DNA of 64,000 nucleotides, from contig NZ_CP168151.1 of the NCBI RefSeq assembly GCF_026913205.2, positions 930,001-994,000 on the forward strand, in the 5' to 3' direction. The notes under the pieces were generated by a model that saw only the letters and a program-made list of their open reading frames with translations, was not told the origin of the DNA and did not search any database. How positions within the stretch are numbered: position 1 is the stretch's first letter; each line of letters begins with the position of its first letter. Source of the DNA: Lentilactobacillus sp. SPB1-3. GTDB taxonomy: Bacteria; Bacillota; Bacilli; Lactobacillales; Lactobacillaceae. The position numbers and the translations under genes are program-made. Below are positions 19,420 to 28,523 of this stretch, in pieces.

Positions 19420-20553
19420 ATGGAGACGGCTGTAGGGATTATTGCAGAATTTAATCCATTTCACAACGGACATCAATATTTACTAGATCAGGCCCGCAAA
19501 CAGTCAGGAGCGACAACTGTGGTCGCTATTATGAGCGGTAATTGGATGCAGCGGGGAGAACCAGCCATTTTTGATAAATGGAAAAGGGCTCAAGCTGCCG
19601 TTGCCGCGGGTGTCGACTTGGTAATTGAATTACCATTTTCAGGTGCCGTTCAACCAGCACATTTATTTGCTAAGAGTGCTGTGAAAATCGCATCTGAAAT
19701 GGGGATTGAATCGTTAGCTTTCGGCGCAGAGCACCCAGATATGGATTATGATTTGTTAATTCATAATCAACCTGAAAAAGACGATTCATTTAAAAAATTT
19801 AACGAACCCTATGCTTCAACTTTTCAAAATTATTTGAAAGAAAAAACAGGGATAAATTTACGTGAACCTAATGACATTTTGGCATTTAGCTATGCAAATG
19901 CTAATTTTGATTTAGGAAATCCGTTAAAATTATTGCCAATTCAAAGAATCGACGCTGACCATAACGAACCAGAATTGAGTAAGGGTTCTTTGATCAGCAG
20001 TGCTTCTGCAATTAGAAATAGTATTTTCGGAAATTCAACTGAATTTAGTAAATTTGTTCCTGAATCAAGTTTACACATGATCTATAGTGGTTTTAAGTAC
20101 GACTGGGAACAGTTTTGGCCAATGTTACGTTATGAGCTAGTAAAGACGCCTATCGAAGAATTACAGCGAATTTATCAGATGACTGAGGGTATTGAGCATC
20201 GGTTAAAAGATGCAGCCAGAAAGTCTAGATCGTTCACTGATTTTTTGGAGACGGTGAAGACTAAACGATACACGTATACCAGAATTCAAAGGTTATGTGT
20301 ATATGTATTAGTGCATGCATTCACCGACAACATGTTAGTGGATCCTAGCTATTTGAGACCACTGGCATTTAACGAGCAAGGCCAAAGGTATTTGAATCAA
20401 ATAAAACACGACACGGAATGGCCTATTATTACCAAAGTAACCGATGAAGTGGTCGATGAGTTTGTAGGTTTAGACTATCGATCATCAATGATGCAAGAGT
20501 TGGTTAGTGGTGAAGCACAAGACATTCATCGACATCCATTTATGGAGATATAA
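19420..20553 (+). CDS. tmcAL: tRNA(Met) cytidine acetate ligase TmcAL (YlbM family)
   Basis: Uses ATP and acetate to make N4-acetylcytidine at the wobble base of elongator tRNA-Met. 377 residues starting METAVGIIAEFNPFHNGH, which contains the HxGH nucleotidyltransferase motif; ISSASAIRNSI is the second nucleotide-binding motif (near 190-200). The start at 19420 follows AAAGGGGTG at the end of the methyltransferase gene. An open frame extends upstream but lies inside that gene. Confidence 0.94.
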   Translation: METAVGIIAEFNPFHNGHQYLLDQARKQSGATTVVAIMSGNWMQRGEPAIFDKWKRAQAAVAAGVDLVIELPFSGAVQPAHLFAKSAVKIASEMGIESLAFGAEHPDMDYDLLIHNQPEKDDSFKKFNEPYASTFQNYLKEKTGINLREPNDILAFSYANANFDLGNPLKLLPIQRIDADHNEPELSKGSLISSASAIRNSIFGNSTEFSKFVPESSLHMIYSGFKYDWEQFWPMLRYELVKTPIEELQRIYQMTEGIEHRLKDAARKSRSFTDFLETVKTKRYTYTRIQRLCVYVLVHAFTDNMLVDPSYLRPLAFNEQGQRYLNQIKHDTEWPIITKVTDEVVDEFVGLDYRSSMMQELVSGEAQDIHRHPFMEI

Positions 20554-20579
20554 ATGCGGTTGCTATCAAGGAATTAGCC

Positions 20580-20608
20580 TTGACAAGGTATTTTGATGCC
20601 GGTATAAT
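20580..20608 (+). promoter_or_regulatory. Consensus sigma-A promoter of yceD-rpmF
   Basis: TTGACA at 20580-20585, a 17-base spacer and TATAAT at 20603-20608: a perfect match in both boxes. Confidence 0.9.
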
Positions 20609-20634
20609 AAGTCGTGTTGCATTGGAGGAATAAC

Positions 20635-21195
20635 ATGGAAATGTTTTTTAGGGAACTTCAAAAGTATCCCGAAAATGCACCTTTTAAATTTGAAGAAACT
20701 CTTGATATAAAAAAAGAGCTTCTTGATAGGTATGCTGATCAAGTAATTGATGCAGATAAGTTTACCGTTTCTGGAACAGCTTATGCTGATTTAGGAGACG
20801 TAATTGTGAATTATCACGTTACTGGTAATCTTGTGGTGCCATCATCCAGATCATTAATGCCTGTCAATCTGCCTATGGAATTCGACGTTGAAGAATTTTA
20901 CGTCCCATCTAAGGCCGCTGAGTCTCGGTACCCTAAAGATGCAGTTGTCTTCGTTCTTGATGAGGATGCAAAAGTTGAAATCACTGATTCAGTAATTGAT
21001 AACGTCATATTAAATATTCCAATGCAGGTTCTTGCTGAATCTGAAATCGACGGAGAAGACGATATGCCCAGCGGAAACGACTGGGAAGTTATGACCGCCG
21101 ATGATTTCGACAAGAACAAGGCAGAGTTAGAAACTGTTGATCCACGTTTAGCTAAACTAAAGGATTTATTCCCTGAGGATAATCAAGAAGATTAG
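20635..21195 (+). CDS. YceD family protein (DUF177)
   Basis: 186 residues, acidic, with the DUF177 layout ending in DPRLAKLKDLFPED. It is almost always found just before rpmF, and plant and E. coli relatives affect 23S rRNA accumulation. The start at 20635 follows GGAGG by six bases. It has its own consensus promoter. Confidence 0.92.
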   Translation: MEMFFRELQKYPENAPFKFEETLDIKKELLDRYADQVIDADKFTVSGTAYADLGDVIVNYHVTGNLVVPSSRSLMPVNLPMEFDVEEFYVPSKAAESRYPKDAVVFVLDEDAKVEITDSVIDNVILNIPMQVLAESEIDGEDDMPSGNDWEVMTADDFDKNKAELETVDPRLAKLKDLFPEDNQED

Positions 21196-21249
21196 TTAGG
21201 CATTAATAATTTCACTAGTGGATATTTTAAAGTAGAGGAGGGATTTTTA

Positions 21250-21420
21250 ATGGCTACACCAGCACGTAGAACCTCTAAGGCGAAAAAAGGTATGCGCCGT
21301 GGTCACATCAAGTTACAAACACCAAATCTTAGTTTTGATCCTAAGACTGGCGAGTACAGAATGCCACACCACGTGTCACCATCAGGCTACTACAATGGCC
21401 GTAAGGTTATCGACAAGTAA
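21250..21420 (+). CDS. rpmF: 50S ribosomal protein L32 (cysteine-free form)
   Basis: 56 residues, [19 protein letters not shown]... ending [10 protein letters not shown]. The preceding GAGGAGG fits the ATG at 21250. The positions that hold two CxxC zinc pairs in the zinc form are here SxxD-like and VSPS, so this is a C-minus L32 that needs no zinc. Co-transcribed with yceD. Confidence 0.96.
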   Translation: MATPARRTSKAKKGMRRGHIKLQTPNLSFDPKTGEYRMPHHVSPSGYYNGRKVIDK

Positions 21421-21466
21421 TTGTCTTTAAACTATTAAGAACGCCATGGATTCTTAACGGTTTGTT

Positions 21467-21500
21467 AAAACGCTCTAAGCAAATGCTTAGGGCGTTTTAT
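21467..21500 (+). terminator. Rho-independent terminator after rpmF
   Basis: AAAACGCTCTAAGC pairs with GCTTAGGGCGTTTT around an AAAT loop, followed by ATTAT. Confidence 0.85.
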
Positions 21501-21529
21501 TATGGAGTGGAGTAATCTGAGAGATTAGA

Positions 21530-21568
21530 TAAAAAAGAACTAACGAATAGTTATGCTATTCGTTAGTT
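21530..21568 (-). terminator. Rho-independent terminator of the alcohol dehydrogenase gene
   Basis: Read on the minus strand: a 13-bp stem (AACTAACGAATAG and its complement) around a CATAA loop, followed by CTTTTTTAT. It lies 28 bases past the adh stop. Confidence 0.82.
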
Positions 21569-21595
21569 CGATTATTAAAGGATTAAACTGTAAGA

Positions 21596-22612
21596 TTATT
21601 TAGTAAAGTCAACAACCATACGACCAACAATTTTTCCGGCTTTCATTTCGTCAATGATATCATTGATTTCTTCAAGCTTTCTAGTGTGAACGATAGGTTT
21701 AACTTTACCTTCAGCACCGAATTGGAAAGTTTCAGCTAAGTCTTGACGAGTACCAACAAGTGAACCAGCAACTTGGATACCATCTAAAACAGTCTTGTCG
21801 ATGTTAAGAGCCATGTCACCTTTAGGAAGGGCAACGGCAACTAATTTACCATCTGGACGAAGAGCGTTAACTGAAGTAGTGAAAGCAGCAGCGTTAACGG
21901 CAGTAACTTGGGCGTTGTGAACACCACCAACTTTTGCTTGAATTTGTTCAGCAACATCTGGATCATGACGGTCAATACCAATTTCAGCACCATTGTCTTT
22001 AGCAGCTTGTAACTTTTGTTCGTTACCATCAACTGCAACAACGTGAGCACCAAAAACATTGTGAGCAAATTGTACGGCAAGGTTACCAAGACCACCGGCA
22101 CCAACAACTTCAACCCATTGACCTGGGCGAGTGTCACCAACTTTTAATGCTTTGTACATAGTAACGCCGGCACAAGTTAATGATGTTGCTTCGATGGGGT
22201 CAAGTTCTTCAGGAACCTTAACGGCATAGTTAGCATCAACGATTACTTCTTCTGCCATGGCACCATCAACAGTGAAACCAGAGTTTTTAACGTTACGGCA
22301 AAGAGTTTCACGACCAGTGTTACAGAATTCACAATGACCACAGCCCTTGAAGAACCAAGCGATTGATACTCGGTCACCAATCTTTAAGTTGTCAACATCG
22401 TCAGCAACTTGAATGACTCTACCAACACCTTCGTGACCGATGATTCTTCCTGGAACTGCACCAAAGTCTCCGGCAGCAACGTGGAGGTCTGTGTGACAAA
22501 GACCACAATATTCCACTTTAACTAAAGCTTCACCATGTTCGATTGGGCGAAGAGTAACATCTTTAATGTCAACGTATCCGTCAACAGAATCGCGTACAAC
22601 AGCTGCTTTCAT
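21596..22612 (-). CDS. Zinc-dependent alcohol dehydrogenase (AdhP type)
   Basis: 338-residue NAD-dependent medium-chain dehydrogenase. Catalytic zinc ligands are in CGLCHTDLH and GHEGVG; structural zinc cysteines are in [16 protein letters not shown] (near 88-103); the NAD fold motif is GAGGLG (near 168). It resembles AdhP/AdhA acetaldehyde-ethanol dehydrogenases used for NADH reoxidation. Monocistronic, with its own promoter and terminator, and divergent from the two-component system. Confidence 0.92.
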   Translation of the reverse strand: MKAAVVRDSVDGYVDIKDVTLRPIEHGEALVKVEYCGLCHTDLHVAAGDFGAVPGRIIGHEGVGRVIQVADDVDNLKIGDRVSIAWFFKGCGHCEFCNTGRETLCRNVKNSGFTVDGAMAEEVIVDANYAVKVPEELDPIEATSLTCAGVTMYKALKVGDTRPGQWVEVVGAGGLGNLAVQFAHNVFGAHVVAVDGNEQKLQAAKDNGAEIGIDRHDPDVAEQIQAKVGGVHNAQVTAVNAAAFTTSVNALRPDGKLVAVALPKGDMALNIDKTVLDGIQVAGSLVGTRQDLAETFQFGAEGKVKPIVHTRKLEEINDIIDEMKAGKIVGRMVVDFTK

Positions 22613-22654
22613 ATAATACCATCCTTTTGAAATTTATTTTCTTAAACAAAGTTA

Positions 22655-22682
22655 ATTATAAATCAAACAAGTCTTTTATCAA
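22655..22682 (-). promoter_or_regulatory. Promoter of the alcohol dehydrogenase gene
   Basis: On the minus strand TTGATA (22682-22677), a 16-base spacer and TATAAT (22660-22655), about 43 bases before the start codon. Confidence 0.72.
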
Positions 22683-22768
22683 GTGAAAAAAGACACAAAT
22701 TGATGAAAAATGAAAATTATTTCCATATATACCTTAAATGAGAAAATATCTCTTATTTCACTTAAGTA

Positions 22769-22777
22769 TGTTAGAAT
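22769..22777 (+). promoter_or_regulatory. Possible extended -10 promoter of the two-component operon
   Basis: TGTTAGAAT fits the extended -10 form TGN-TAGAAT, 54 bases before the response-regulator start. The -35 is poor. Confidence 0.4.
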
Positions 22778-22830
22778 TAGAATAATATTTAAAAAGAACC
22801 TTAATTAGGATTACGTAGGAGAATTGTAAA

Positions 22831-23517
22831 ATGAGTCGAGTTTTAATAATTGAAGATGAAAAAAATCTTTCCCGGTTTGTCGAGCTTGAGCTACAGCATG
22901 AGGGTTATGAAACCCAAGTAGAGCTAGACGGTCGCAAGGGATTAGATGCTGCATTAAATGATAATTTTGACGTAATTTTACTAGATTTGATGCTTCCTGA
23001 ACTTAATGGTATGGAAGTTGCTCGTAGATTACGAGAAAAGAAAAATACGCCAATTATAATGATGACCGCAAGGGATTCTGTGATCGATCGAGTATCAGGA
23101 TTTGATCATGGAGCAGATGACTATATTGTTAAACCATTTGCAATCGAAGAATTATTGGCAAGAATTCGGGCATTGTTGAGACGAATTCAAATCGAAAACG
23201 ATCAACAAAAGGGCAACAAGAAGACAGTTGTCTTTAAGGATTTGACTATCGAAAAAGAGAGCCGAATCGTTCGTCGTGGCGATGAAGTTATCAACTTAAC
23301 CAAGCGTGAGTATGAATTGTTGTTGGCATTGATGGAAAATGTTGACGTTGTTTTAGCTAGAGATGTGTTATTAACCAAAGTCTGGGGTTATGATTCTGAA
23401 GTTGAAACTAACGTCGTTGATGTCTACATCAGATACTTACGAAACAAGATTGACCGTCCTGGTGAGAATAGTTACATTCAAACTGTTAGAGGTACGGGTT
23501 ACGTGATGCGCTCATGA
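22831..23517 (+). CDS. OmpR-family response regulator (CsrR/ArlR-like)
   Basis: 228 residues. The receiver domain has acidic residues E8-D9, phospho-acceptor Asp52 (VILLDLMLPE), the Thr in MMTARD and Lys in VKPF. The C-terminal winged helix (about 130-228) ends VRGTGYVMRS. Closest to the CsrR/CovR-ArlR group by sequence feel; the regulon is not known. It overlaps the kinase gene by four bases. Confidence 0.93.
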   Translation: MSRVLIIEDEKNLSRFVELELQHEGYETQVELDGRKGLDAALNDNFDVILLDLMLPELNGMEVARRLREKKNTPIIMMTARDSVIDRVSGFDHGADDYIVKPFAIEELLARIRALLRRIQIENDQQKGNKKTVVFKDLTIEKESRIVRRGDEVINLTKREYELLLALMENVDVVLARDVLLTKVWGYDSEVETNVVDVYIRYLRNKIDRPGENSYIQTVRGTGYVMRS

Positions 23518-25070
23518 GCGAAGAAATTAGTCCCAAAAAAAGAAGGATCTCTTTAACATTTAAGTGGTCCTTTTTTACATCTATTGGTGTATTTGTGATT
23601 GTCTTAGTATTTTCAATGTTGATTTTTAATCGGTTCACTAATGTTTTAGTCCAACAAGAAAGAGGCTATATTAATGACACCTTGATGACTGTCTCGGGTC
23701 GGCTGGCCAATTTTGATTCACCGATTACTAAAAACAACGTTAATTCAGTTTTGAGACCAGACATCGATAATGAAAATAATAACAATGTACCAATTGATAA
23801 ACAGACGCACCAAAGCATTTACTCTGATTCTCTGATTATTAATCTATCAAGAGACAGTATGGTCGTGAATGTTTACAACAATGATAAGCAATTATTGTTT
23901 GAATCTAGAGAATCTAACTTTAAGTTAAGGCCAGCTAATTCCAAAAAAATCTCCATTTCCAGTGTCGATGGCAAAGAAATGTTGATTGGTAGAATGCCAG
24001 TCTTATCCAAAAGAAATGGCTCCTTGGTTGGTTACATTCAGGTGGTCGACACCTTGGCTAATTACCATCAAACCGTCAGAAAATTATTGGCGATCATGGG
24101 TATCTTATTAATTTTGGCAGTGTTGATTTCGGTAGTGGTTGCATATGTTCTTGCTACAGAACTCTTAAAGCCCATGAAGGAAATCCAAAAGACCATATCT
24201 GAAATCAAAGAAAATCCTGATTCAGATGAACGGGTTCCTGAATTACAGACTAATGATGAAATCTCTGATTTAGGTAACTTATTTAATGGTATGTTAGATC
24301 AAACGCAACGCTATATGAACCAACAAAGTCAATTCGTTGAGGATGTTTCTCATGAGTTAAGAACTCCAGTAGCTGTCATTCAAGGCCACATGGAAATGCT
24401 GCTTAGATGGGGTAAGGATGATCCTCAAGTCCTAGATGAGTCCTTGAAGGCGTCCTTACAAGAAACCAAGCGGATGCAGAGTTTGGTTGCAGAAATGCTC
24501 GATCTTTCCAGAGCCGAGCAAATTGAAATCAATTACGGTGATGAAATCACCAACGCCAATGAGGTCTTTGACCAAGTTAATAATGACTTCAAGATGATTC
24601 ATCCAGAATTTAACTTCATTGTTGATAATGATACGTACAATGATGTGTACGTGAAAATTTATCGAAACCATTTGGAGCAGATTTTAGTTATCTTAATCGA
24701 CAATGCCATTAAGTACTCCAAGGATCGTAAGGAAATTCATACTTCTATTTCTAGTACAGATTCTACCGTTAATATTGCGGTCCAAGACTTTGGTGAGGGA
24801 ATTGCTAGTGAAGATGTAGATAAAGTCTTTAACAGATTCTACCGAGTCGATAAGGCTCGTTCTCGAGATAAAGGTGGGAATGGTTTAGGATTGTCCATTG
24901 CTCAGCGATTAGTTGAGGCTTACCATGGTGATATTTCAATTGAAAGTTCATTAGGATATGGTTCAATTTTTCAAATAAAATTTCCGATTTTAAGAAATGG
25001 TAGCAATGACGATTCAACACAACCAGATGAAGAACCTAATGCAGAAGAGCACAGTGATGCTGATGAATAA
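23514..25070 (+). CDS. Sensor histidine kinase (CsrS/ArlS-like)
   Basis: 518 residues: transmembrane helix near 20-42, extracytoplasmic sensor (about 43-190), second helix near 192-217, HAMP linker, then the phospho-acceptor box FVEDVSHELRTPVAVIQGH and an ATPase domain with N box (ILIDNAIKYS), G1 (VQDFGEGIA) and G2 (GGNGLGLSIAQ). An acidic C-terminal tail is unusual but short. Translationally coupled to the regulator (ATGA overlap); a terminator follows. Confidence 0.94.
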   Translation: MSEEISPKKRRISLTFKWSFFTSIGVFVIVLVFSMLIFNRFTNVLVQQERGYINDTLMTVSGRLANFDSPITKNNVNSVLRPDIDNENNNNVPIDKQTHQSIYSDSLIINLSRDSMVVNVYNNDKQLLFESRESNFKLRPANSKKISISSVDGKEMLIGRMPVLSKRNGSLVGYIQVVDTLANYHQTVRKLLAIMGILLILAVLISVVVAYVLATELLKPMKEIQKTISEIKENPDSDERVPELQTNDEISDLGNLFNGMLDQTQRYMNQQSQFVEDVSHELRTPVAVIQGHMEMLLRWGKDDPQVLDESLKASLQETKRMQSLVAEMLDLSRAEQIEINYGDEITNANEVFDQVNNDFKMIHPEFNFIVDNDTYNDVYVKIYRNHLEQILVILIDNAIKYSKDRKEIHTSISSTDSTVNIAVQDFGEGIASEDVDKVFNRFYRVDKARSRDKGGNGLGLSIAQRLVEAYHGDISIESSLGYGSIFQIKFPILRNGSNDDSTQPDEEPNAEEHSDADE

Positions 25071-25096
25071 AATGTGCTTAACAGAATAATTTATAA

Positions 25097-25147
25097 AAAT
25101 AACCTCATGAGTGTGGATGTAATATCGCACTCATGGGGTTATTTTTG
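25097..25147 (+). terminator. Rho-independent terminator after the histidine kinase
   Basis: AATAACCTCATGAGTG pairs with CACTCATGGGGTTATT, followed by TTTTTG. Confidence 0.8.
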
Positions 25148-25152
25148 ATTAG

Positions 25153-25186
25153 ATAAAAAAACCACCCAAATAAAATTTGAGTGGTC
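25153..25186 (-). terminator. Rho-independent terminator after yidC
   Basis: On the minus strand ACCACTCAAA/TTGGGTGGT around TTTTAT, then seven T. It lies just past the yidC stop. Confidence 0.8.
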
Positions 25187-25192
25187 TAAAGA

Positions 25193-26134
25193 TTAATCTT
25201 TATGGTTTCGGTTTTGCTTACCGGCATTGCGTTGTCTATTATTACCGCTACTTGGGCGTTTGTTGGTATTTGAATCGTTAGAATTAGTATCTTCATTAGA
25301 AGGTGCGGGTTGCTTTGGAATGAGATCGTCAACGTTTACTGTTTTGACATTCTTCATTTCAGCTGCAACATCTTTTCTGATTCTTGGACGATACAAGTTA
25401 ATGATCAAGGTTTGCAAACAAGCGAACAATCCACCGATGAAGAAGTAGATTCCTAAACCGGCTGGTGAGTTAATTGTGAATAACAGAATCATAATTGGAC
25501 TCATCAATAACATGGCACCAGTTTGCTTCTTTTGATCCTTAGGAATACCTATTAGTGAAAGGTAGCTTTGTAATAGGTAAGTTAGGAATGAAAGAACAGC
25601 TAGAACCCAACTTGCTTGACCAAGCTTAATGCCCATGAACACTTCATGAGATAACTCAGGAGAGTAACGAATGGCGGCGTATAAAGCAGCAAAGATCGGC
25701 ATTTGAATCAAAAGTGGTAAACAGCCGATTCCACCTGTCATCGAGATATTGTTTTCCTTGTAGACTGCCATCATTGCTTGGCTGACTGCTGCTTGTTCTT
25801 CAGGAGTCTTCGCTTCTTTTTGACGTTTTTGAATTTCGCTTAGTTGTGGGCGAATAAGTTGCATTTTTTCCTGTTGAATAGTGGAGCTCTTCATCTGTCT
25901 AACCATCATTGGTAGTAAGAACATTCTGACAATAACGGTCAAAACGATAATGGCCCAGCCGTATGAACCTGTGAAACCAGCTATCCATTCCATAACCGCC
26001 TGAGCGGGTCTAGCAAGATAGTCATAGACAAACCCATATGGGTGTCCTGATTTGGTAGTTCGGACACAACCACTCAGCAAAATTGCCATCATGGAAATGA
26101 GTCCAAACACCGTCAGTGATTTAGTTTTTTTCAT
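25193..26134 (-). CDS. yidC: Membrane protein insertase YidC (lipoprotein form)
   Basis: 313 residues. A lipoprotein signal ends in LLSGC with the lipidated Cys23, as in Gram-positive SpoIIIJ/YidC1-2. Five membrane segments follow, with the cytoplasmic hairpin rich in charged residues (MKSSTIQQEKMQLIRPQLSEI...). The C-terminal ~40 residues are Asn/Arg/Lys-rich, a tail that in YidC2-type proteins helps bind ribosomes. It inserts membrane proteins alone or with SecYEG. Downstream of acyP, but with its own promoter. Confidence 0.95.
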   Translation of the reverse strand: MKKTKSLTVFGLISMMAILLSGCVRTTKSGHPYGFVYDYLARPAQAVMEWIAGFTGSYGWAIIVLTVIVRMFLLPMMVRQMKSSTIQQEKMQLIRPQLSEIQKRQKEAKTPEEQAAVSQAMMAVYKENNISMTGGIGCLPLLIQMPIFAALYAAIRYSPELSHEVFMGIKLGQASWVLAVLSFLTYLLQSYLSLIGIPKDQKKQTGAMLLMSPIMILLFTINSPAGLGIYFFIGGLFACLQTLIINLYRPRIRKDVAAEMKNVKTVNVDDLIPKQPAPSNEDTNSNDSNTNKRPSSGNNRQRNAGKQNRNHKD

Positions 26135-26176
26135 TAATTGAGACCCTTTCTGATCTTTAATAACATAACAGGTTAA

Positions 26177-26205
26177 ATATTACTAGATTTATTTGATGTT
26201 TTCAA
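26177..26205 (-). promoter_or_regulatory. Promoter of yidC
   Basis: Minus strand TTGAAA (26205-26200), a 17-base spacer and TAATAT (26182-26177), about 43 bases before the yidC start. Confidence 0.65.
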
Positions 26206-26206
26206 T

Positions 26207-26482
26207 TTAATATTTAACATAAAACCCATTCGCTTCCTTTAAGGTTGTATAATTGAGTTTGATATTAGTAACTTTGCCATATGGGCTAGGAGATGTTTTA
26301 ACTTTTTGAATGAATTTATCAAGTTGTGATACCTCTCCGGTAGCAACGATATGAACGGTGTTGTCTGGTAAATTCTCAACGAATCCACGGATATTCAGTG
26401 TTTTAGCTAAATTAGTGGTGCTATAACGGAAGCCAACACCTTGAACTAAACCTGATACTACTATGTCGACAGTTTTTTGCAT
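26207..26482 (-). CDS. acyP: Acylphosphatase
   Basis: 91 residues. Hydrolyses acyl phosphates such as acetyl or carbamoyl phosphate. The signature GLVQGVGFRY carries catalytic Arg19, and Asn37 in GFVENLPDN is the second catalytic residue. It lies upstream of yidC and divergent from the SpoU gene, with only 46 bases between the two starts; this arrangement is common in lactobacilli. Confidence 0.95.
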   Translation of the reverse strand: MQKTVDIVVSGLVQGVGFRYSTTNLAKTLNIRGFVENLPDNTVHIVATGEVSQLDKFIQKVKTSPSPYGKVTNIKLNYTTLKEANGFYVKY

Positions 26483-26528
26483 TAAAATAACCCCAAATCA
26501 TATTTAAGATATTTGAAAGGAAACCAAA

Positions 26529-27296
26529 ATGGAATTCTTAACTTCAAACCAAAATCAACGAGTCAAAGACTGGAAAAAATTACAAACTAAAAAACAACGT
26601 ATTCGTGCCAATTCTTACATTATTGAAGGCTGGCATCTAATCGATGAAGCCATCAAAAGTGGTAAGCAATTTAAGGAACTTATGGTGGTTGACCCAGAGG
26701 ATTTAGATGGTCTTAATCTTAATTCAGAAACCGAGTTGTTTCAAATTACTCCTGAAATTGCTGCTCATATTTCAGATACTAAGACTCCTCAAGGAATTTT
26801 TGCTGTCTTGCCACTGGATTCTTATCATGAAGAAATTCCGGAAGAATTATCAGGTCATTGGTTATTATTAGATAACGTTCAAGATCCTGGTAATCTTGGT
26901 ACCATTGTTCGAACAGCGGATGCTGCCGGCCTTAATGGAGTTGTTTTAGGCGGTAGTAGTGTCGATATTTACAATCCGAAGTTAATTCGTTCTATGCAAG
27001 GCAGTCATTTTCATATTTCACTGTATTCAGGTGACCTTAATGATTGGATAACTTCATTCAAGCAACAACAAATCCCTGTATTTGGTACCGAATTAAATGA
27101 AGACGCTAAGTCTTATAAAGAAGTTGGGCAACCTGAAAACTTCGCTTTAGTTATGGGTAACGAAGGCAATGGGATGAGCGAAGACACTCTTGAACAAACT
27201 GATCAGAATCTTTATATTCCAATGCGTGGCAATGCTGAGTCATTAAATGTTGCGGTTGCTGCTGGAATTGTAATGTTTCAACTTATAAAAAGTTAG
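26529..27296 (+). CDS. TrmH/SpoU family RNA 2'-O-methyltransferase
   Basis: 255 residues. An N-terminal substrate-binding domain is followed by the knotted SPOUT fold with motif 1 (DNVQDPGNLGTIVRTADAAG), motif 2 (LVMGNEGNGMS) and motif 3 (IPMRGNAESLNVAVAAGI). It methylates ribose in rRNA or tRNA; the exact target (RlmB-like or TsnR-like) cannot be told from sequence alone. Confidence 0.92.
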   Translation: MEFLTSNQNQRVKDWKKLQTKKQRIRANSYIIEGWHLIDEAIKSGKQFKELMVVDPEDLDGLNLNSETELFQITPEIAAHISDTKTPQGIFAVLPLDSYHEEIPEELSGHWLLLDNVQDPGNLGTIVRTADAAGLNGVVLGGSSVDIYNPKLIRSMQGSHFHISLYSGDLNDWITSFKQQQIPVFGTELNEDAKSYKEVGQPENFALVMGNEGNGMSEDTLEQTDQNLYIPMRGNAESLNVAVAAGIVMFQLIKS

Positions 27297-27314
27297 TCAT
27301 TTTAATTGATTATT

Positions 27315-27323
27315 TGGTATAAT
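27315..27323 (+). promoter_or_regulatory. Extended -10 promoter of the HD-domain gene
   Basis: TGGTATAAT is a perfect extended -10, 42 bases before the start codon. No good -35 is seen. Confidence 0.55.
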
Positions 27324-27364
27324 GCTAGTATTCTCTGAATAGAAACTAAGAAAAGGGGTATTGC

Positions 27365-27847
27365 ATGCAAAGAGATGAGTGGAAGAATGACGAGTTATAT
27401 GTTTCCATTGTTAAGGATTTATTAGATACCGATTTGGTCCAGAGTTTGGCTAATTACACTCAACATCATAATTCTACCCGCTTAGAGCATTCTTTATCTG
27501 TTTCTTACGATAGCTATAAGATTGCTAAACGGGCGGACTTAGATTATCGTTCTGTTGCCAGAGCTGGATTGCTTCATGATCTGTTTTTCTACGATTGGCG
27601 GACTACTAAGTTTGACCTTGGGTCTCATGCATACATTCATCCTCGAGTTGCATTGAGAAATGCCGAAAAAATTACTGATTTAAATGATATGGAAAAAGAC
27701 ATTATTCTAAAACATATGTGGGGAGTTACACTTGCGAGACCCAAATATCGTGAGAGTGTCATTGTTTCTTTAGTCGATGACTATGAAGCAGTTAATGAAT
27801 TCATTCAACCATTTAAAAAACGAATTACCGCAAGACTAAAAGTATAG
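27365..27847 (+). CDS. HD-domain phosphohydrolase
   Basis: 160 residues with the HD metal site: HHNSTRLEHSLSVS gives the first His, GLLHDLFFYDWR the His-Asp pair, and a later HMWG/D region completes it. Such proteins hydrolyse nucleotides or phosphate esters; the substrate is unknown. Often seen beside SpoU/acyP in lactobacilli. A 15-base gap separates it from the HxlR regulator. Confidence 0.88.
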   Translation: MQRDEWKNDELYVSIVKDLLDTDLVQSLANYTQHHNSTRLEHSLSVSYDSYKIAKRADLDYRSVARAGLLHDLFFYDWRTTKFDLGSHAYIHPRVALRNAEKITDLNDMEKDIILKHMWGVTLARPKYRESVIVSLVDDYEAVNEFIQPFKKRITARLKV

Positions 27848-27862
27848 AAAGGAGCATCCGAT

Positions 27863-28213
27863 ATGAGAACTAGTTTTTCTGTAAAAGAACCAATCAATTA
27901 TTATCTTTGTCCCCGATTTGAAAAAACTTTTTCATTCTTAGGCAAAAAATGGAACGGTCTAATTATCGACGTTTTGTTGCAAGAAGGTAAACTTCGATTC
28001 CGCGAAATCGCCAGACAAATTCCTAAGTGCTCCGATAGAGTACTTGTAGAACGTTTACGAGAATTGGAAAATGATGGTGTGATCGTTAGAAATGATTATG
28101 CTGATTCTTCATTGATCGAATATTGCTTGACTGATCAAGGACGTGAATTAGCTCCAATTATGACTCAATTGCATGATTGGTCTGAAAAATGGTATCCAGT
28201 TGACGAAGGTTAA
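27863..28213 (+). CDS. HxlR-family winged-helix transcriptional regulator
   Basis: 116 residues matching the HxlR fold: LGKKWNGLIIDVLLQEGKLRF (helix and wing entry), then ISDRVL-like CSDRVLVERLRELENDGVI and the C-terminal SSLIEYCLTDQGRELAP helix. Members often respond to electrophiles or redox changes through a Cys; Cys13 and Cys56 (approximately) are present. The target is unknown. Probably co-transcribed with the HD gene. Confidence 0.88.
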   Translation: MRTSFSVKEPINYYLCPRFEKTFSFLGKKWNGLIIDVLLQEGKLRFREIARQIPKCSDRVLVERLRELENDGVIVRNDYADSSLIEYCLTDQGRELAPIMTQLHDWSEKWYPVDEG

Positions 28214-28214
28214 C

Positions 28215-28243
28215 TTGACCATTTTTTTGTTTTAGCTTATTAT
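28215..28243 (+). promoter_or_regulatory. Promoter of the pheST T-box operon
   Basis: TTGACC (28215-28220), a 17-base spacer and TATTAT (28238-28243), immediately after the HxlR stop codon. Confidence 0.75.
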
Positions 28244-28249
28244 TTTAGA

Positions 28250-28498
28250 GTAAATGCGTTGTAAAAAGAAGTAGTAGGTTAATCTAATTGGCCAGAGACT
28301 TTTGGGATAGTGGGACCAAAGGAATTAGATTAATTGAATTCATCTTTTGAGCTGAAATTGGGAGTTTTAATAAACGAAAAATTTTCCGGTTATCGCCGTT
28401 ATCGATTTGAGTGTTCATCTGACCCAATGCTTGGGTAGATGTAAACTAGGGTGGTACCGCGAGAAACCTCGTCCCTTTTATGGGATGGGGCTTTTTTT
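28250..28498 (+). promoter_or_regulatory. T-box leader (tRNA-Phe responsive) with intrinsic terminator
   Basis: The exact T-box core AGGGTGGTACCGCG lies at 28448-28461. A terminator follows (CCTCGTCCC/GGGATGGGG, then seven T, 28467-28498). A stem I helix is visible: GGTTAATCTAATT (near 28275) pairs with AATTAGATTAAT (near 28323). Directly after its 3' strand is TTC at 28339-28341, the Phe specifier. It controls pheS-pheT by charging of tRNA-Phe. Confidence 0.88.
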
Positions 28499-28523
28499 GT
28501 GCCTAAAATATTGGAGGGATTCT

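Noticed and set aside
28414-28416. TTC near 28414 as the Phe specifier
   Set aside because: It lies only about 32 bases before the T-box core and outside stem I; the TTC at 28339 directly follows the stem I helix and has the usual distance.
28407-28523. Upstream start for pheS
   Set aside because: This stretch is the T-box core and terminator; GGAGGG precedes the ATG at 28524.
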